Below are positions 44,681-53,786 of a DNA stretch of 64,000 bases, piece after piece; the stretch's first letter is position 1; every line of letters starts with the position of its first letter. Made by a program: the position numbers and the translations under genes. The stretch is from Planctomycetota bacterium (lineage in GTDB: Bacteria; Planctomycetota; UBA8742; UBA2392): NCBI GenBank assembly GCA_003576915.1, contig QEVF01000015.1, positions 40,466 through 104,465 on the forward strand, read 5' to 3'. The notes under the pieces were generated by a model. It saw only the letters and a program-made list of their open reading frames with translations. It did no database searches and was not told the origin of the DNA.

Positions 44681-45445
44681 TCACGGCAGCCGGTGATTCC
44701 ACACCGGGGCCCGTTTCTCCTGGAAGGCCCGGACACCTTCTGCCGCGTCGTCCATTGCCAGTACGCGCTCGAGGTAGACGCTCTCCATGGCGCCGACCTG
44801 GGCGCGGAAGCGCTCAGCCGCGCCGGGACGCAGCAATCGCGTCGCCTCGCACAAGGCCGCCCTCGACAATGAAGCATATCGTGCGCAGAGCGCTTCGACC
44901 CGGTCTGTCCAGTTCGAAACCGGCACTGCCACAATTCCGGCGCGGGCAGCCAGTTCGGCGCCGGTCAACGTAGCGCCGGAGGTCAAAAGCTCGGCGCACA
45001 GGGCTGCGGGCCATTTCATGGGGGCCAGCACCAGGGCCGCGGGCGGCAGGCATGCCAGGCGGATTTCCGGCAGGCCCAATTGGGCGTCCTCGGCGGCCAG
45101 CAACATGTCGCAGGCCAGTGCCAGTTCCAGCGCGCCCCCAAGACAATGCCCGCGCACGGCCGCCAGGGTGGGAACCGGACAGGCCAGGAGATTCTCAATC
45201 AGCCCGTGGGCGGCCTTGAGCATGGCGCTGACCTTCTCGCGCCCGAGGTGCTCGGAAACGTCAGCCCCCGCCGAAAAGTGCGCCAGGGCGCTTTGGACGA
45301 CCAGCAGGTTGAAATCATCGCGCTTGTTCAGTGCCGCTATTTCGCGCGACAGGCTATCCTGTAGCGCGGCGGTCAGGATGTTCAACGGCGCCGCGTTCAG
45401 GGTGACGCGGGCGACGCGGCCGTGAACGCTGATGCGGTAACTCAC
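44681..45445 (-). CDS. Enoyl-CoA hydratase/isomerase (crotonase) family protein
   Basis: 254 residues from a GTG at 45445, chosen because GGAG stands five bases upstream and the protein then begins SYRISVHGRVARVTLNA as family members do; the frame open to 45853 is rejected. Crotonase features: ALAHFSAGADVSEHLG (oxyanion-hole region), VPTLAAVRGHCLGGALELAL with the conserved Gly-Gly, and LGLPEIRLACLP. The two catalytic acidic residues of true hydratases are not obvious, so isomerase, hydrolase or lyase activity is possible. It diverges from the membrane-protein gene at 45455 with only nine bases between start codons. Confidence 0.85.
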   Translation of the reverse strand: MSYRISVHGRVARVTLNAAPLNILTAALQDSLSREIAALNKRDDFNLLVVQSALAHFSAGADVSEHLGREKVSAMLKAAHGLIENLLACPVPTLAAVRGHCLGGALELALACDMLLAAEDAQLGLPEIRLACLPPAALVLAPMKWPAALCAELLTSGATLTGAELAARAGIVAVPVSNWTDRVEALCARYASLSRAALCEATRLLRPGAAERFRAQVGAMESVYLERVLAMDDAAEGVRAFQEKRAPVWNHRLP

Positions 45446-45454
45446 GGAGTCTCC
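45446..45454. promoter_or_regulatory. Shared palindromic ribosome-binding site for two divergent genes
   Basis: The nine bases GGAGTCTCC lie between the GTG of the crotonase (minus) and the ATG of the membrane protein (plus). Read on either strand they give GGAG plus a five-base spacer, so each start codon has an ideal Shine-Dalgarno site. The two mRNAs must therefore start inside each other's coding regions. Confidence 0.8.
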
Positions 45455-45922
45455 ATGGCGGGGCCCAGGGGTATTGTGGCGGGCGAGCTGCGTGCGCTCA
45501 AGCCGCTGGCGTGGTTGCTGGCGGCGGCCTTTGTGCTGTTGGGGGGCAGCCTGCTGTGGCTGGAACTGAAACAGCGTCCCCAGGCTCCAAGGCCGGCGCA
45601 CCTCGTGATTGACGCCCGGGAGGTGCTTGGCGCCGACGACATTCTGTTCAACGAAACCCGGCCCGCAGCGCCCTACTCGCAGGGCGAGTTCACCCCGCTG
45701 GTCATTTACGAAGTGGCCCTGAAGGACCCGTCCCGTCGATTCAGCCACCCTTTCGTGCTCAATTTTTTTGGAGAACGGGACGAAAGCCTCGCCCTGGCGC
45801 GCAAGGACAAAGAGGGCTGGATCAAACTCATGGGGGCCCAACCAGGCCCCCATCCCGATGTGGCGCTGAGCGTGAAGGCCGACCAGCCCGGACTCTATGC
45901 CATAGGTCGTTTCAGCAGGTAA
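45455..45922 (+). CDS. Single-pass membrane protein of unknown function
   Basis: 155 residues from the ATG at 45455 (GGAG, five-base spacing). One membrane helix (PLAWLLAAAFVLLGGSLLWL) and a periplasmic domain with beta-rich features (HLVIDAREVLGADDILFNET, EFTPLVIYEVALKDP). A C-terminal sorting motif is absent. The divergent start over nine bases from a crotonase makes co-expression constrained, but there is no obvious functional link. It ends six bases before the convergent SixA-like gene. Confidence 0.65.
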   Translation: MAGPRGIVAGELRALKPLAWLLAAAFVLLGGSLLWLELKQRPQAPRPAHLVIDAREVLGADDILFNETRPAAPYSQGEFTPLVIYEVALKDPSRRFSHPFVLNFFGERDESLALARKDKEGWIKLMGAQPGPHPDVALSVKADQPGLYAIGRFSR

Positions 45923-45928
45923 TGGCGG

Positions 45929-46363
45929 CTACGACAGGGGCGGGATGTATTCGGCCCTGAGCACCTTGCCTGACTTCGCCAGCTCCAGCTTCCAGATGCT
46001 GCCCTTCTTGCACTTCTCCCACTTGATGCCAAGAGCGTCCAGGGTGGCCGGGATTTTGTCGCCGTGGGAACACAGGGCATAGACGCCCTCACCCGCGGGC
46101 AGCTTCAACGCGCCGCCCCCCTCATAAAGGTCGTTGTCCACGAGCAGTTCCACGCCCAGGGCCGTGGCCAGCGGCACCACCGTCTCGCGGCAGCGCTGTG
46201 CCGGAGAGGTCCGCACTTCGCCGATGCCGCTCTTGCGCAGGTGCTGCGCGAGCTGGAACGCCTGCTTTTGTCCTTTTTCGGTCAGGGGTCGGTCACGGTC
46301 GTCCTCGCTCCAGGCTTCCCGGGCGAGGGCTTCAGCATGGCGAATGAGGTAAACGGTGGTCAT
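45929..46363 (-). CDS. SixA-like histidine phosphatase
   Basis: 144 residues, the size of SixA phosphohistidine phosphatases. The branch-1 histidine phosphatase motif LIRHAEAL is at residues 6-13, RTSPAQRCRET is the arginine pocket near 51-61, and the second catalytic histidine lies in CSHGDKI near 98-104. SixA acts on phosphohistidine proteins; the substrate here is unknown. It diverges from the protease gene, with about 100 bases between the starts. Confidence 0.88.
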   Translation of the reverse strand: MTTVYLIRHAEALAREAWSEDDRDRPLTEKGQKQAFQLAQHLRKSGIGEVRTSPAQRCRETVVPLATALGVELLVDNDLYEGGGALKLPAGEGVYALCSHGDKIPATLDALGIKWEKCKKGSIWKLELAKSGKVLRAEYIPPLS

Positions 46364-46465
46364 GGTTGCGATGGGCAGCGGGCCAGCGAAGTTCGTTAGT
46401 TAAGACGTAAGAGTCAGGTTAGCATCTTCTACTACATGTCCAGCAGCCCATCGGCGGAGATACGC

Positions 46466-49318
46466 ATGAAGCGCCTGTTTCCCTTGGCCCTGTTTTCATT
46501 GGTTCTTTTCAGCCTGACGCTGCACGCCCCCTCGGCGCAGTCGGCGCCGGAGATCGCCGTCGGGTCGCTGGAGGATCTCGCCAAGCTGGAAAAGAAAGTC
46601 CAGGAAGTGATTGCCCGCACGCGCCCGGCGGTCGTGGGCATCCGCATGAGCAATTCCTCGGGCTCCGGAAGTTTCATCTCCGCCGACGGCTGGGTGGCGA
46701 CGGCGGGGCACGTGTGTGAAATCAAGCCTGACGTCAAGTGCACCGTCATCGGCCACAACGGTGAAACCTACGAAGGCGTGGTCTACGGCAGCGACATGGC
46801 CATGGACTACGGCCTCATCAAGGTCGATACCAAGGGAAAGAAGGTCCCCTTCCTGGAACTCGGGGAGAGCGAGAAGGTCAAGAACGGCCAGTGGCTCATT
46901 GCCATGGGCCATCCCCTGGGCATCGAGAAGAACCGCGACGGCGTGGTGCGCGCGGGCCGCGTCCTGCTGGCCAAAAACCGCCAGGGCTTCATCACCATGG
47001 ATGCCCCGGTCATTCACGGGGACTCCGGCGGACCCGTGGTGGACCTCGGGGGAAAGCAGGTTGCCATCAATCAGTCCATCAACGGGCTTGACGCCCGTGT
47101 GAACAACGTGACGCCCGTGGAGCTGTTCAAGAAGCAGCTCGACCAGATGAAAAACAAGGAAGTGCTGCACCGCGTCAACGGCCAACCCCGCTTTGGCCGC
47201 GGCGTGCAGAGCGACGGCCTGACCGACGCCGAGCGCGAGGCCTACGGGCGCGCGATGGAGCTTCACGGTCGCAAGAACTACAAGGAGGCGGCCAAGCTCG
47301 TGGAGCCTTTTGCCGGCAAGAAAATCACCGACCCCGGCGTGCTTTACAACCTGTCCTGCATCTACGCCATGCAGGCTGTGGGCGCCAAGGGCCCCGAGGC
47401 CGAATCGCTGCAGAAGAAGGCCGTGGAATTCCTGGTCAAGGCCATTGAGGCCGGCTGGGACGACCTCGAGCACACGCGCCGCGACAGCGACCTCGATGGG
47501 CTGCGCCAGCGCAAGGATTATGCTGCGGCCGAGAGCCTGCTGGCCAAGGCCTCGGTCAAGTCGGTCCTGGGCCTGGCGGTGCGTTCGTCGGCGGGAATCC
47601 GCGTCTCGGACGTCATTCCGGGATCGCCCGCTGACCGCGCGGGCCTCCGCAAGGACGACATCATCCAGAAGATCGGCAAGGCGCGCATCAGCGGCCCCCA
47701 GGATTACTGCGATGCGTTGCTCCTCACGGGGCTGCCCGCAGATACCGAGGTCGTTGTTTCGCGCAAGAAGGAGAAGCCGGGCCCGCTCAAACTCAGCCTG
47801 CCGCCCCTTGGCATCAAGGTATTCTCGTCGGGCGGCGCCCAGATCACCGAGATCGTCGAAGACTCCATCGCTTACAAGCTCGGCCTCAAAGTGGGGGACG
47901 TGATCACCAAGGTCGATGCCGTCAAGGTCAAGTCCACCATCGAGTTCGTCAACGCGCTGTTTTGCTCCGACGCGCGCAAGCCCGTGGTTCTGACCTTCAA
48001 GCGCGGCACGGATGTTGAGACCGTTGAGGTCACGTTTGCGGCCTCGGAGGCTTCGGGGGCGGCCAGTTCATCGAAGCAGGACCCGGGGCTGCTGAAACTG
48101 TGGGAGAAGGTCAGCGCCCGCTATGCCGATGCCGTCTTCAGCGTCAAGCAGAAGGGCAAGCAGGTGGCCTTTGCAACCGCCGTGGATGCCCGCGGCTACC
48201 TCTTGTCCAAGGCCAGCGAGATTGACGCCGCGGAAAAAATCGTCCTGCTCGGGCGCGGCGGCAACAGCTTCGAGGCCCAGGCGGTGGCCACGGACAGTCG
48301 CACCGATCTGGTGCTGCTCAAGGCTCCCCACGCCCTGGCTTCAGTGGTCCGGTTCGAAGGCACGGGCGTGGCGGGGGAGTTCCCCGCCATCGGCACGCTG
48401 CTGGCTACCCTTGATGAGAAGGGAAGCGTCCTGGCCCACGGATTTGTGGCCTTGCCCCCCTACGACTCGGACGCCAATGCCAGACCCCTGCCCGACGACG
48501 CCGTGCTCGGTGTGGGCGTAGAAGACGTGAAGGACGGGGGCATCAGGCTCACCACCGTGACGGCCGGGGCCCCGGGAGAAAAGGGCGGTCTGAAGGTCGG
48601 CGACGTCATCAGGCGCATCGACAGCCAGGAAATGACCAATCGCGACGTGTTCATGGCATTCATGCGGGAAAAGAGGCCCGGCGACGTCATCAGCGTGGAG
48701 CTGATTCGCGACAACAAACCCGAGCAGCTCAACGTCACCCTGGGAGCACGCAAGGACTTGCCGGGGGGCGGCGGTGCCGCGCCTCAACAGGGTCCCAAGG
48801 GCACGGGCAAGCCGGACCTCGGCGTGGCGCGCGTAAGCCCCGCCAATCCGGGCGTGAAGGTCGAGCGGATCGTGGACGGCAGCTCAGCGGAAGTGGGCGG
48901 CCTGCAGGAGGGGGACGTGATTCTCGAGGCCGGAGACAAGCCCACCCACAGCGCCGAAGAGCTGGCCGCGGCGATTAACGAGCGCAAGCCCGGAGACAAG
49001 CTGAAACTCAAGATCTCTCGCGAGGGCAAGGCCCTTGAGCTGGAGATTGAGCTGGCCGAGCAAGAGGCCCCTCCGCCCTCGGGTGCGGGCACCCAGAACA
49101 AGGGTCCCGTAAACGCCCGCTGTGACCGTTTCGGCAAGGTCATCCAGCATGACGCCCTCATCGCCCCACGGCACATGGGCGGGCCGGTGATCGACCTCAA
49201 GGGCAACGCCGTCGGCATCAACCTGGGCCGCAGCGACCGCACGCGCAATTTTGCATTGCCCGCAGCGCGCGTGCTTGAGGTGCTGCAGCATCTGCTGGCG
49301 CAGGCCGGAGCCAAATAG
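46466..49318 (+). CDS. Trypsin-like PDZ protease with a second, split pseudo-protease domain
   Basis: 950 residues from the ATG at 46466 (GGAG, six-base spacing); a signal peptide follows (LFPLALFSLVLFSLTLHAPSAQSA). The first serine protease domain has an intact triad: His82 (TAGHVC), Asp114 (AMDYGLIKV) and Ser187 (GDSGGP). A TPR-like region (about 252-350) and two PDZ domains (370-440 and 455-525) come next. A second protease N-lobe (about 553-620) lacks the catalytic histidine (YLLSKASEID) but keeps the aspartate (TDSRTDLVLLK). It is then interrupted by two more PDZ domains (680-765 and 785-870) before its C-lobe resumes as RHMGGPVIDLKGNAVGINLG, with GDSGGP degenerated to RHMGGP. HtrA/DegP-like quality control in the periplasm is likely. 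Confidence 0.9.
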   Translation: MKRLFPLALFSLVLFSLTLHAPSAQSAPEIAVGSLEDLAKLEKKVQEVIARTRPAVVGIRMSNSSGSGSFISADGWVATAGHVCEIKPDVKCTVIGHNGETYEGVVYGSDMAMDYGLIKVDTKGKKVPFLELGESEKVKNGQWLIAMGHPLGIEKNRDGVVRAGRVLLAKNRQGFITMDAPVIHGDSGGPVVDLGGKQVAINQSINGLDARVNNVTPVELFKKQLDQMKNKEVLHRVNGQPRFGRGVQSDGLTDAEREAYGRAMELHGRKNYKEAAKLVEPFAGKKITDPGVLYNLSCIYAMQAVGAKGPEAESLQKKAVEFLVKAIEAGWDDLEHTRRDSDLDGLRQRKDYAAAESLLAKASVKSVLGLAVRSSAGIRVSDVIPGSPADRAGLRKDDIIQKIGKARISGPQDYCDALLLTGLPADTEVVVSRKKEKPGPLKLSLPPLGIKVFSSGGAQITEIVEDSIAYKLGLKVGDVITKVDAVKVKSTIEFVNALFCSDARKPVVLTFKRGTDVETVEVTFAASEASGAASSSKQDPGLLKLWEKVSARYADAVFSVKQKGKQVAFATAVDARGYLLSKASEIDAAEKIVLLGRGGNSFEAQAVATDSRTDLVLLKAPHALASVVRFEGTGVAGEFPAIGTLLATLDEKGSVLAHGFVALPPYDSDANARPLPDDAVLGVGVEDVKDGGIRLTTVTAGAPGEKGGLKVGDVIRRIDSQEMTNRDVFMAFMREKRPGDVISVELIRDNKPEQLNVTLGARKDLPGGGGAAPQQGPKGTGKPDLGVARVSPANPGVKVERIVDGSSAEVGGLQEGDVILEAGDKPTHSAEELAAAINERKPGDKLKLKISREGKALELEIELAEQEAPPPSGAGTQNKGPVNARCDRFGKVIQHDALIAPRHMGGPVIDLKGNAVGINLGRSDRTRNFALPAARVLEVLQHLLAQAGAK

Positions 49319-49336
49319 GCTGGAGAGAGCGTCACG

Positions 49337-49375
49337 CAAAACGAGCAGAGCCGGGCATGAAACGCCGGCTCTGCT
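49337..49375 (-). terminator. Terminator of tRNA-Glu (possibly shared with the protease gene)
   Basis: Perfect 11-base stem AGCAGAGCCGG / CCGGCTCTGCT (49344-49354 with 49365-49375) and a 10-base loop. On the minus strand it is followed by CGTTTTGC. It begins six bases after the tRNA 3' end, and it also lies 26 bases after the protease stop on the other strand. Confidence 0.75.
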
Positions 49376-49380
49376 GAGTT

Positions 49381-49457
49381 TGGTACCCCTAACGGGATTC
49401 GAACCCGTGTCTAAGCCTTGAGAGGGCTTCGTCCTGGGCCAGCTAGACGATAGGGGC
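49381..49457 (-). tRNA. tRNA-Glu (CTC anticodon)
   Basis: 77 bases including an encoded 3' CCA. The anticodon stem AAGCC/GGCTT holds the loop CTCTCAA, so the anticodon is CTC (codon GAG). The T arm is ACGGG-TTCGAAT-CCCGT. Acceptor stem GCCCCTA pairs with TAGGGGT, giving a G-U wobble at the first base pair instead of the usual G-C. Promoter-like hexamers lie 57 bases upstream, and a terminator follows. Confidence 0.95.
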
Positions 49458-49513
49458 AAGATTGAAGCGCCTTGGGGCTCTCAAACCCCCGGCGCCTTGA
49501 TACAAGGCGAGGC

Positions 49514-49541
49514 AGGGTAGCAAGCACCATAGGGGCGTCAA
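49514..49541 (-). promoter_or_regulatory. Candidate promoter of tRNA-Glu
   Basis: On the minus strand TTGACG (49541-49536), 16-base spacer, TACCCT (49519-49514). A 7-bp inverted repeat CGCCTTG-ATA-CAAGGCG at 49493-49509 lies just after it, within the leader. Confidence 0.5.
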
Positions 49542-49646
49542 GCACTTGACAACTCCGCCCCACAACTTGACTTGATACGGCGATGTAAAAGCTTATAAAA
49601 CAATATCTTATGCATATGGTTCGGGACCTCCCTTGACAGCCGGTGT

Positions 49647-49675
49647 TTGACGACTTGACACAGGCGTGCTACACT
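49647..49675 (+). promoter_or_regulatory. Candidate sigma-70 promoter of dnaG
   Basis: TTGACG (49647-49652), a spacer of exactly 17 bases, then TACACT (49670-49675). It lies 62 bases before the dnaG start in an AT-rich stretch. Confidence 0.65.
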
Positions 49676-49736
49676 TCCTCGCTTCGATTTCGGACCGGTT
49701 CCTTCGCAGGCGCTGTTTGACCGTGGCGGACGCATA

Positions 49737-51524
49737 GTGGGACTCATATCACGCGAAAGCATCGAGGAGGTCCGCAGGGCCAATGATGTCGTCGCTGTCA
49801 TCGGGCAATACGTCAAGCTCGAAAAGCGCGGCAAGGACTTCTGGGCCTGCTGTCCCTTCCACACTGAAAAGACGGCTTCCTTTTCGGTCTCGCCCGGGCG
49901 CGAGATGTTCTACTGCTTTGGCTGCAAGGCCCACGGCAGCGTGATCGACTTCGTCATGAAGTTCGAGAAGTTGAGCTTCCCCGAGGCTGTTGAAAAGCTG
50001 GCCCTGCGAGCGGGCGTCAACCTCAGCTACGAAAGCGGCGGTCCCTCGCGGCAGGAGCGTTCTCTGCGTGACAAGGCCTTTGAGGTCATGAACCTGGCGC
50101 AGAGGTATTTCCTGCATGAACTCAAGCGCGCCCCGGCGGCCCAGAAATACCTGCATGACCGCGGCCTCGACGGCGATGTGGCTGAGCGCTGGGGCATTGG
50201 CTATGCGCCCGACGAATGGAGCAAGCTGACGGATCTTCTGCGCGACCGCGTGCGCGACGATGAGGCCATCCTCGCCAGTGGCGTTTCGCGCGTGAATGAC
50301 TCCGGCCGCTGGTACGACTTCTACCGCGGGCGCGTGACCTTTCCGATCCGCGACAGCCAGGGCCGCATCGTCGGCTTTGGCGCCCGGCTGCTGGACCCCA
50401 ACGCCAAGGCCCAGAAATACATCAATTCACCCGAAGGCCCCCTGTTTTCCAAAAGCAGGCTGCTCTACGCACTGGATCGTCTGGCTGCCAGCCAGCGCCT
50501 CAAGCAGGACGGCCGCGCCCTCATCATGGAGGGCTATACGGATGTCATCGCCGCCCACGAGGCCGGCTTTGACAATGCAGTCGCGCCCCTGGGCACGGCC
50601 CTGACCGCTGAGCAGGTGCAGTTGCTGCGGCGCTACGGCAGCGGAGTCACCCTGGTGCTGGACGGCGACGCGGCGGGCATTTCGGGCGCGGAGCGCGGCC
50701 TCAACATTGTGCTTGAGGCGGGGGCCGACGCCACGGTTGCGGTCATACCCGGCGGCATGGACCCCTTTGATCTGCTGCGAGCCGAGGGCGCCGAGGCCTT
50801 TGAACGGGTGCTCAAGAACCAGCGCGATGCCTTTGACTTCAAGCTCGAGATGGTGCGCTCGCGCTACAACCTGGCGCGGCCGGCGGAAGTCACCGGCGCC
50901 CTCGAGGAACTGGCGGGCCTGCTGGCGCGGGTCGAGGATGAGCGGCTGCGCTCGCGTTACGTCAGCTACGCGGCAACGGCGCTCAAGCTTCGCGAGTCCC
51001 AGGTCACGCTGGCCGTCAAGGACGCGCAGGCGGAGTTGCGCCGTCGCGATGAGCGGGCTCAGGGTCGCGCGGCCGAAAGCGCGCCAGGGCCCAAGGCAGC
51101 AGTGGCCGGAGCGGGCGGGGCCCGGTTGATTTACGAGCGGCGACTTCTGGCGCGGCTGATGGATTTGCCGCAGACCCTGCCGGCCGCCGGCGAGTTGCTG
51201 GAGCCCGGGGTGTTGGCCAATGAGGGTTTGCGGGAGCTTTACGTGGCCCTGCTGAACACCTTTGACGAGCACGGCTCCGTGGTGCCGGGCGCGCTGTATG
51301 CGCATCTGGGTGAATCCGGTCGCGCTGAGTTGGAGGCGACCCTGAAGCTGACGCAGGCCCCGGGCACGGCGCGGACGGACGTTGTTCAGGAGGCTGAGCG
51401 TGAGTCGCTGCTGGAAGAGCTGCGCCGCCTGGCGGGCGGGCGTGGTGAAAGCGCGGGCCGCACCAGCCTCGAGGCCCTGCGCAAGAGCAAGTCGGCGGGC
51501 AGGCGGTCAGGGCGCAGGTCCTAG
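49737..51524 (+). CDS. dnaG: DNA primase
   Basis: Makes RNA primers for replication. 595 residues starting at the GTG at 49737. Zinc-binding CHC2 motif CCPFH ... CFGC near residues 39-63, RNAP-like basic core with WGIGYAPDEW and VGFGARLLD, TOPRIM metal motifs IMEGYTDVIAAHEAGF and LVLDGDAAG. The C-terminal DnaB-binding part is Ala/Arg-rich and weakly conserved. It stands ahead of rpoD as in many bacteria, without rpsU. Confidence 0.97.
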   Translation: MGLISRESIEEVRRANDVVAVIGQYVKLEKRGKDFWACCPFHTEKTASFSVSPGREMFYCFGCKAHGSVIDFVMKFEKLSFPEAVEKLALRAGVNLSYESGGPSRQERSLRDKAFEVMNLAQRYFLHELKRAPAAQKYLHDRGLDGDVAERWGIGYAPDEWSKLTDLLRDRVRDDEAILASGVSRVNDSGRWYDFYRGRVTFPIRDSQGRIVGFGARLLDPNAKAQKYINSPEGPLFSKSRLLYALDRLAASQRLKQDGRALIMEGYTDVIAAHEAGFDNAVAPLGTALTAEQVQLLRRYGSGVTLVLDGDAAGISGAERGLNIVLEAGADATVAVIPGGMDPFDLLRAEGAEAFERVLKNQRDAFDFKLEMVRSRYNLARPAEVTGALEELAGLLARVEDERLRSRYVSYAATALKLRESQVTLAVKDAQAELRRRDERAQGRAAESAPGPKAAVAGAGGARLIYERRLLARLMDLPQTLPAAGELLEPGVLANEGLRELYVALLNTFDEHGSVVPGALYAHLGESGRAELEATLKLTQAPGTARTDVVQEAERESLLEELRRLAGGRGESAGRTSLEALRKSKSAGRRSGRRS

Positions 51525-51663
51525 CCAGCCGGCGACGCCGTGGCGGGATGCCGCTTTGTCATGGGGCCGGTCCGGGGCCCACGGGGAGCCGGCGATCGGG
51601 CAGGCCGGGGACACGGATTTCCGGTTTGGCGTGAAAGCACCAGGGGCAGTTTTCGTTTAACAG

Positions 51664-51692
51664 TTGGGCAAAGGGCGGGCAGGCCCTATATA
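51664..51692 (+). promoter_or_regulatory. Candidate promoter of rpoD
   Basis: TTGGGC (51664-51669), 17-base spacer, TATATA (51687-51692), 23 bases before the rpoD ATG, which has GGAG four bases upstream. It suggests rpoD can be transcribed apart from dnaG. Confidence 0.5.
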
Positions 51693-51714
51693 GGCGGCCC
51701 GCAAACGGAGTGAG

Positions 51715-53676
51715 ATGACAGTGAAGAACGACAACGGCAAGACGGCTCGACCCACCACCAAGGTGTCCGGCGGCAACAGCAACACGGCAAAGATCACCCG
51801 GTCCTTGCCCAATCTGCCGTCGCGCGACTCGAAGGAAACCACGAACAAGCTGGTCAAGCCGGTGCCCGGCTTCCAGAAGACGGCCGCCGGCACCACCACG
51901 GTGGTGCCCACGGAAACGGCCAACCTGCTGCCCACCACGCGTGTGCTCAGCACCGAAGAGGTCGATGAGCAGATCCGCGGCTTGATCAAGCTGGGCCGCA
52001 ACCGCGGCTATATCACCTATGACGAGATGAACGAGGCCTTGCCGGGCGACGTCGTGAGCCCCGAGCGCCTGGATCAGATCCTGATGCGCCTGGACGAGCT
52101 CAAGATCGAACTCGTCGAGGACAGCCCGGAGTACCGCGTGCGGGACAAGAAGGACCGCCGCCACTCCGAGCCCAAGCCCCCGGTCGATGAAGACGGCCGC
52201 ATCGACGACCCCGTGCGCACCTACCTGCAGCAGATGGGCGAAATTCCCCTGCTCACCCGCGACGAGGAAATTGCGCTCGCCAAGAAGATCGAGATCACGC
52301 GCAAGCGCTTCCAGAAGCGCGTGCTGGAAAGCCAGATTGCGCTCATCGAGTCCATCCGCATTCTCGGCGAAGTCGAGCGCGGCGAACTGGCCTTTGACCG
52401 CACCATGAAGTTCAACTCCGAGTTCGAGATGGCCAAGTCGGAGATGAGCGCCCGCCTCAATGACAACCTGACCACGCTCAAGAAGATTGCCTTTGCCAAC
52501 CAGACGGACTGGCTGATTCACGAAAAAGGACCCGGCGGGAAGGAGGAACGCGTCAAGGCCTACCAGCGGGTGCGTTCACGCCAGAAGAAGGCCGTGATCC
52601 TGCTTGAAGAACTCAACATCCAGACCAAGAAGATCAAGCCGATGATGGAGGAGATCATCCGCGTCGGTCGCAAGGCCAACTGGCTGAGCAAGGAGATTGA
52701 GCGCCTGCGCCAGTCTCCCGAGGCCAAAAAGCGCGTCGACCAGCTCGAAGAAGAGCTGGCCACCATGCTGCGCCGCGCCATGGAACCCCTGGCTGAGCTG
52801 CTGCAGCGCAGCGACGAAATGCGCCGCCGCTACCAGGCCTACGAAGAAGCCAAGCGCCGCCTTTTCAGCGGCAACCTGCGCCTCGTGGTCAGCATCGCCA
52901 AAAAGTACCGCAACCGCGGCCTGAGCTTCCTTGACGTCATTCAGGAAGGCAACACCGGCCTCATGAAAGCCGTCGAGAAATACGAGTACCGCCGCGGCTA
53001 CAAGTTCAGCACCTACGCCACCTGGTGGATCCGCCAGGCCATTACGCGCAGCATCGCCGATCAGGCGCGCACCATCCGCATTCCCGTGCACATGATCGAG
53101 ACCATGAGCAAGCTGCGCAACGTGGCCAAACGCCTGATGCAGGAAACCGGCCGCGAGCCCAGCGTGAAGGAACTCGCCACGGCGGCCGAAATCTCCTACG
53201 AAGAAGCCAAGCGCGTTCTGAAGATCAGCAAGCACCCCATATCGCTTGATCGCCCCATCGGCGATTCCGAAGACAGCTTCTTTGGCGATTTCATCGAGGA
53301 CGAATCGGCCGAAAGCCCGGTCAACGTGGCCTCGCAGGAAATGCTCAAGGACAAGATCGACAAGGTGCTCAACACGCTCACCTACCGCGAGCGCGAGATC
53401 ATCCGTCTGCGCTACGGCATCGGCGACGGCCACACCTACACGCTCGAAGAGGTGGGCCGCATTTTCAAGGTCACGCGCGAACGCGTGCGCCAGATCGAAG
53501 CCAAGGCCATCCGCAAGCTGCAGCATCCCGTGCGCTCGCGCAAGCTTGAGGGCTTCCTTGACGGCGTGCTGCCCGCGCTCATGCCCGGCGGCGATGACGG
53601 TGATCTGGGCCTCGGCCCCGAGGGCGAAGGCGAGGGCCTCGAGGCCGGAGATGAGGGCGTCGATACCGTCGAGTAG
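51715..53676 (+). CDS. rpoD: Primary sigma factor sigma-70
   Basis: 653 residues. A basic, Thr/Ser-rich N-terminus is followed by region 1.1 ([20 protein letters not shown]), region 1.2 ([20 protein letters not shown]), a non-conserved region with charged coiled coil, region 2 ([60 protein letters not shown]), region 3 ([13 protein letters not shown]), and region 4 with the helix-turn-helix [20 protein letters not shown]. The complete set, including region 1.1, marks the housekeeping factor. The C-terminus is an acidic Gly/Glu tail of about 35 residues. Confidence 0.97.
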   Translation: MTVKNDNGKTARPTTKVSGGNSNTAKITRSLPNLPSRDSKETTNKLVKPVPGFQKTAAGTTTVVPTETANLLPTTRVLSTEEVDEQIRGLIKLGRNRGYITYDEMNEALPGDVVSPERLDQILMRLDELKIELVEDSPEYRVRDKKDRRHSEPKPPVDEDGRIDDPVRTYLQQMGEIPLLTRDEEIALAKKIEITRKRFQKRVLESQIALIESIRILGEVERGELAFDRTMKFNSEFEMAKSEMSARLNDNLTTLKKIAFANQTDWLIHEKGPGGKEERVKAYQRVRSRQKKAVILLEELNIQTKKIKPMMEEIIRVGRKANWLSKEIERLRQSPEAKKRVDQLEEELATMLRRAMEPLAELLQRSDEMRRRYQAYEEAKRRLFSGNLRLVVSIAKKYRNRGLSFLDVIQEGNTGLMKAVEKYEYRRGYKFSTYATWWIRQAITRSIADQARTIRIPVHMIETMSKLRNVAKRLMQETGREPSVKELATAAEISYEEAKRVLKISKHPISLDRPIGDSEDSFFGDFIEDESAESPVNVASQEMLKDKIDKVLNTLTYREREIIRLRYGIGDGHTYTLEEVGRIFKVTRERVRQIEAKAIRKLQHPVRSRKLEGFLDGVLPALMPGGDDGDLGLGPEGEGEGLEAGDEGVDTVE

Positions 53677-53786
53677 GACGGGCCCCGCTTCAAAACAGGA
53701 CCCGATGCCCCCGTTTCATGGATCGGCCCGGTGCGCCCAACGCACTTGGCCGTCGCCAACGCCATGGTCTCTGGTAGTCTTTCAAC

